Shown: in pieces, positions 62,981 through 64,000 of the stretch
How positions within the stretch are numbered: the first letter of the stretch is position 1
Layout of the letters: each line of letters starts with the position of its first letter
Assembly: GCA_031308135.1 (NCBI GenBank)
Contig: JAHLJT010000631.1
Span: 37,843,890-37,907,889 of the forward strand
Origin: Acheta domesticus
Lineage: Eukaryota > Arthropoda > Insecta > Orthoptera > Gryllidae
Direction of reading: 5' to 3'
Length of the DNA stretch: 64,000 nucleotides
Program-made: the position numbers and the translations under genes
The notes under the pieces: model-generated
The model's database searches: none
What the model was told of the DNA's origin: nothing
Seen by the model: the letters and a program-made list of their open reading frames with translations, nothing else

Positions 62981-62984
62981 CTCA

Positions 62985-64000
62985 AAATTATCGGAGAAAC
63001 CACGGAAAACTACTGATCAGAGTAGTAGGCCGCTTCACTTTACACTCGGACAGTGCGGCTAACTGGACCTGGATGTAGGGTAGTATCGAAAAACCGTCAC
63101 CGTAGAACTCAAATCCTAGGATCTCCCGGTCAGAATTCGCTACCGATATAGCGGCAATGCTGGCTCTAAACTAACTCAGCCGGTTCAGCTGACTCTAAAC
63201 AAACTCTCAGAAACAGGCGCATCACGATATGATAAGTCGTGCGTTTTGCACTGCTCTTGCAAATTCCTGCGTATATTTACGCCATCCAAGAATGATAACG
63301 CAGCATGGTGACATTGCTTTGCATACTCACTACAAAAGGTCGTCATGTAAGCGCTGAAGAAGGGCTTAGCACTGCAACTACGCGGCATTCTTCCATAACG
63401 CCATCTGCATTTCCGTTAGAACTGATCTTTCAAACTCGCCACGAACAGTAATGTTGGTAGATAAACTGAGAGCTAAGTAAAATGATATCCATAGAAAACG
63501 CGATAGGCCTAGAAAAATAGTATTATGCATTTTGTCTCTAAAATTAATTTTTTCCAAACTCAGATGCTGTTTTCTCGAAAACTATATGTACTGGTGTTTG
63601 TGAAAATTGAAACACCAAGGAGACTAAAATGAAACTACAATGAGAACTACAATGAAATATATTCCACAGATTAGGAATATCAAAATATACATATGATTAA
63701 AATTACAAAACTGTACTTGCATTTTCACCTTGGGTACTTCGTTGGGTGTGAAGCCGCGCACTGCCATCCGAGCTTCTAGACGTCGTGGCATGGATTATTT
63801 TTTAAATGGTGAATTTATTTATTTATTTGTCAAAAAACAGTAAAAACTGTATATGACGTGGATTCAACTGTGGATTCAAAGAGAATCTGGATATGCTGCT
63901 GTCGAACACATTGCCACGCGGGTTCTTAGCGTGACCAAAAAGCATCGACAGTGGCTGCCGGAGGATGGGAACGGACAAGTTGCCGGCCGTTCATATCCCA
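62985..64000. other. No recognisable feature
   Basis: Upstream of the last visible FAR-A exon on the minus strand. No further FAR exon could be recognised before the window end. Confidence 0.45.

Overview
The window looks like genomic DNA of an insect or other arthropod. It is AT-rich and mostly noncoding, with widely spaced GC-rich exons that end in GT/AG splice sites. It is crowded with eukaryotic mobile elements: Penelope-like, jockey-like, RNase H-bearing and RTE-like retroelements, hAT and piggyBac remnants, a tRNA-like SINE and microsatellites. There is no bacterial operon structure. I cannot name the species; a hemimetabolous insect with a large genome is a guess.

Host genes: two partial fatty acyl-CoA reductase (FAR) genes lie head-to-tail on the minus strand. 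The 3' part of one (FAR-A) is seen as phase-compatible exons at 62435-62627, 61368-61607 and 53433-53699. The 5' part of the next (FAR-B) is seen as exons at 3037-3276 and 1502-1750 and continues beyond base 1. A GC-rich patch ending in a splice donor at 33387 may be a 5' leader exon of FAR-B. FARs reduce fatty acyl-CoA to fatty alcohol with NADPH, for wax, cuticular hydrocarbon or pheromone synthesis.

Mobile-element core (5746-22900): a 17.2-kb composite of Penelope-like elements (PLEs) and a jockey-like LINE, arranged as a large interrupted palindrome and flanked by a perfect 13-bp direct repeat (TTATTTAAACTTA). The left arm reads on the minus strand: PLE fragment, 4.7-kb LINE, full PLE, 3' tail. 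The right arm reads on the plus strand: PLE fragment, 5'-deleted LINE, two full PLEs in tandem (2660-bp unit), 3' tail. Three PLE copies keep an intact 842-codon ORF (reverse transcriptase with YVDD plus GIY-YIG endonuclease). Five complete copies of a hammerhead-ribozyme-like motif mark the unit boundaries, and the ORF start codon lies inside the ribozyme. The LINE sits in this motif with a 16-bp target duplication, and both arms share its 3' junction.

The rest is older repeat material. There is an inverted-repeat pair at 23.2/29.8 kb enclosing diverged duplications, and an RNase H LINE fragment at 30.5-31.4 kb with its target duplication. A degenerate PLE of another family lies near 32.5-33.0 kb. 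A 4.0-kb DNA transposon with about 0.65-kb inverted repeats and a DDE-like ORF remnant spans 34272-38240, followed by an RTE-like LINE (38.3-41.4 kb) and a hAT remnant (42.1-42.8 kb). A piggyBac-like relic with short palindromes is near 49.6-50.5 kb and LTR-like DNA near 54-55 kb. A roughly 1.5-kb dispersed repeat family recurs at both ends and several times between, in both orientations. Long stretches between these show nothing I can name.
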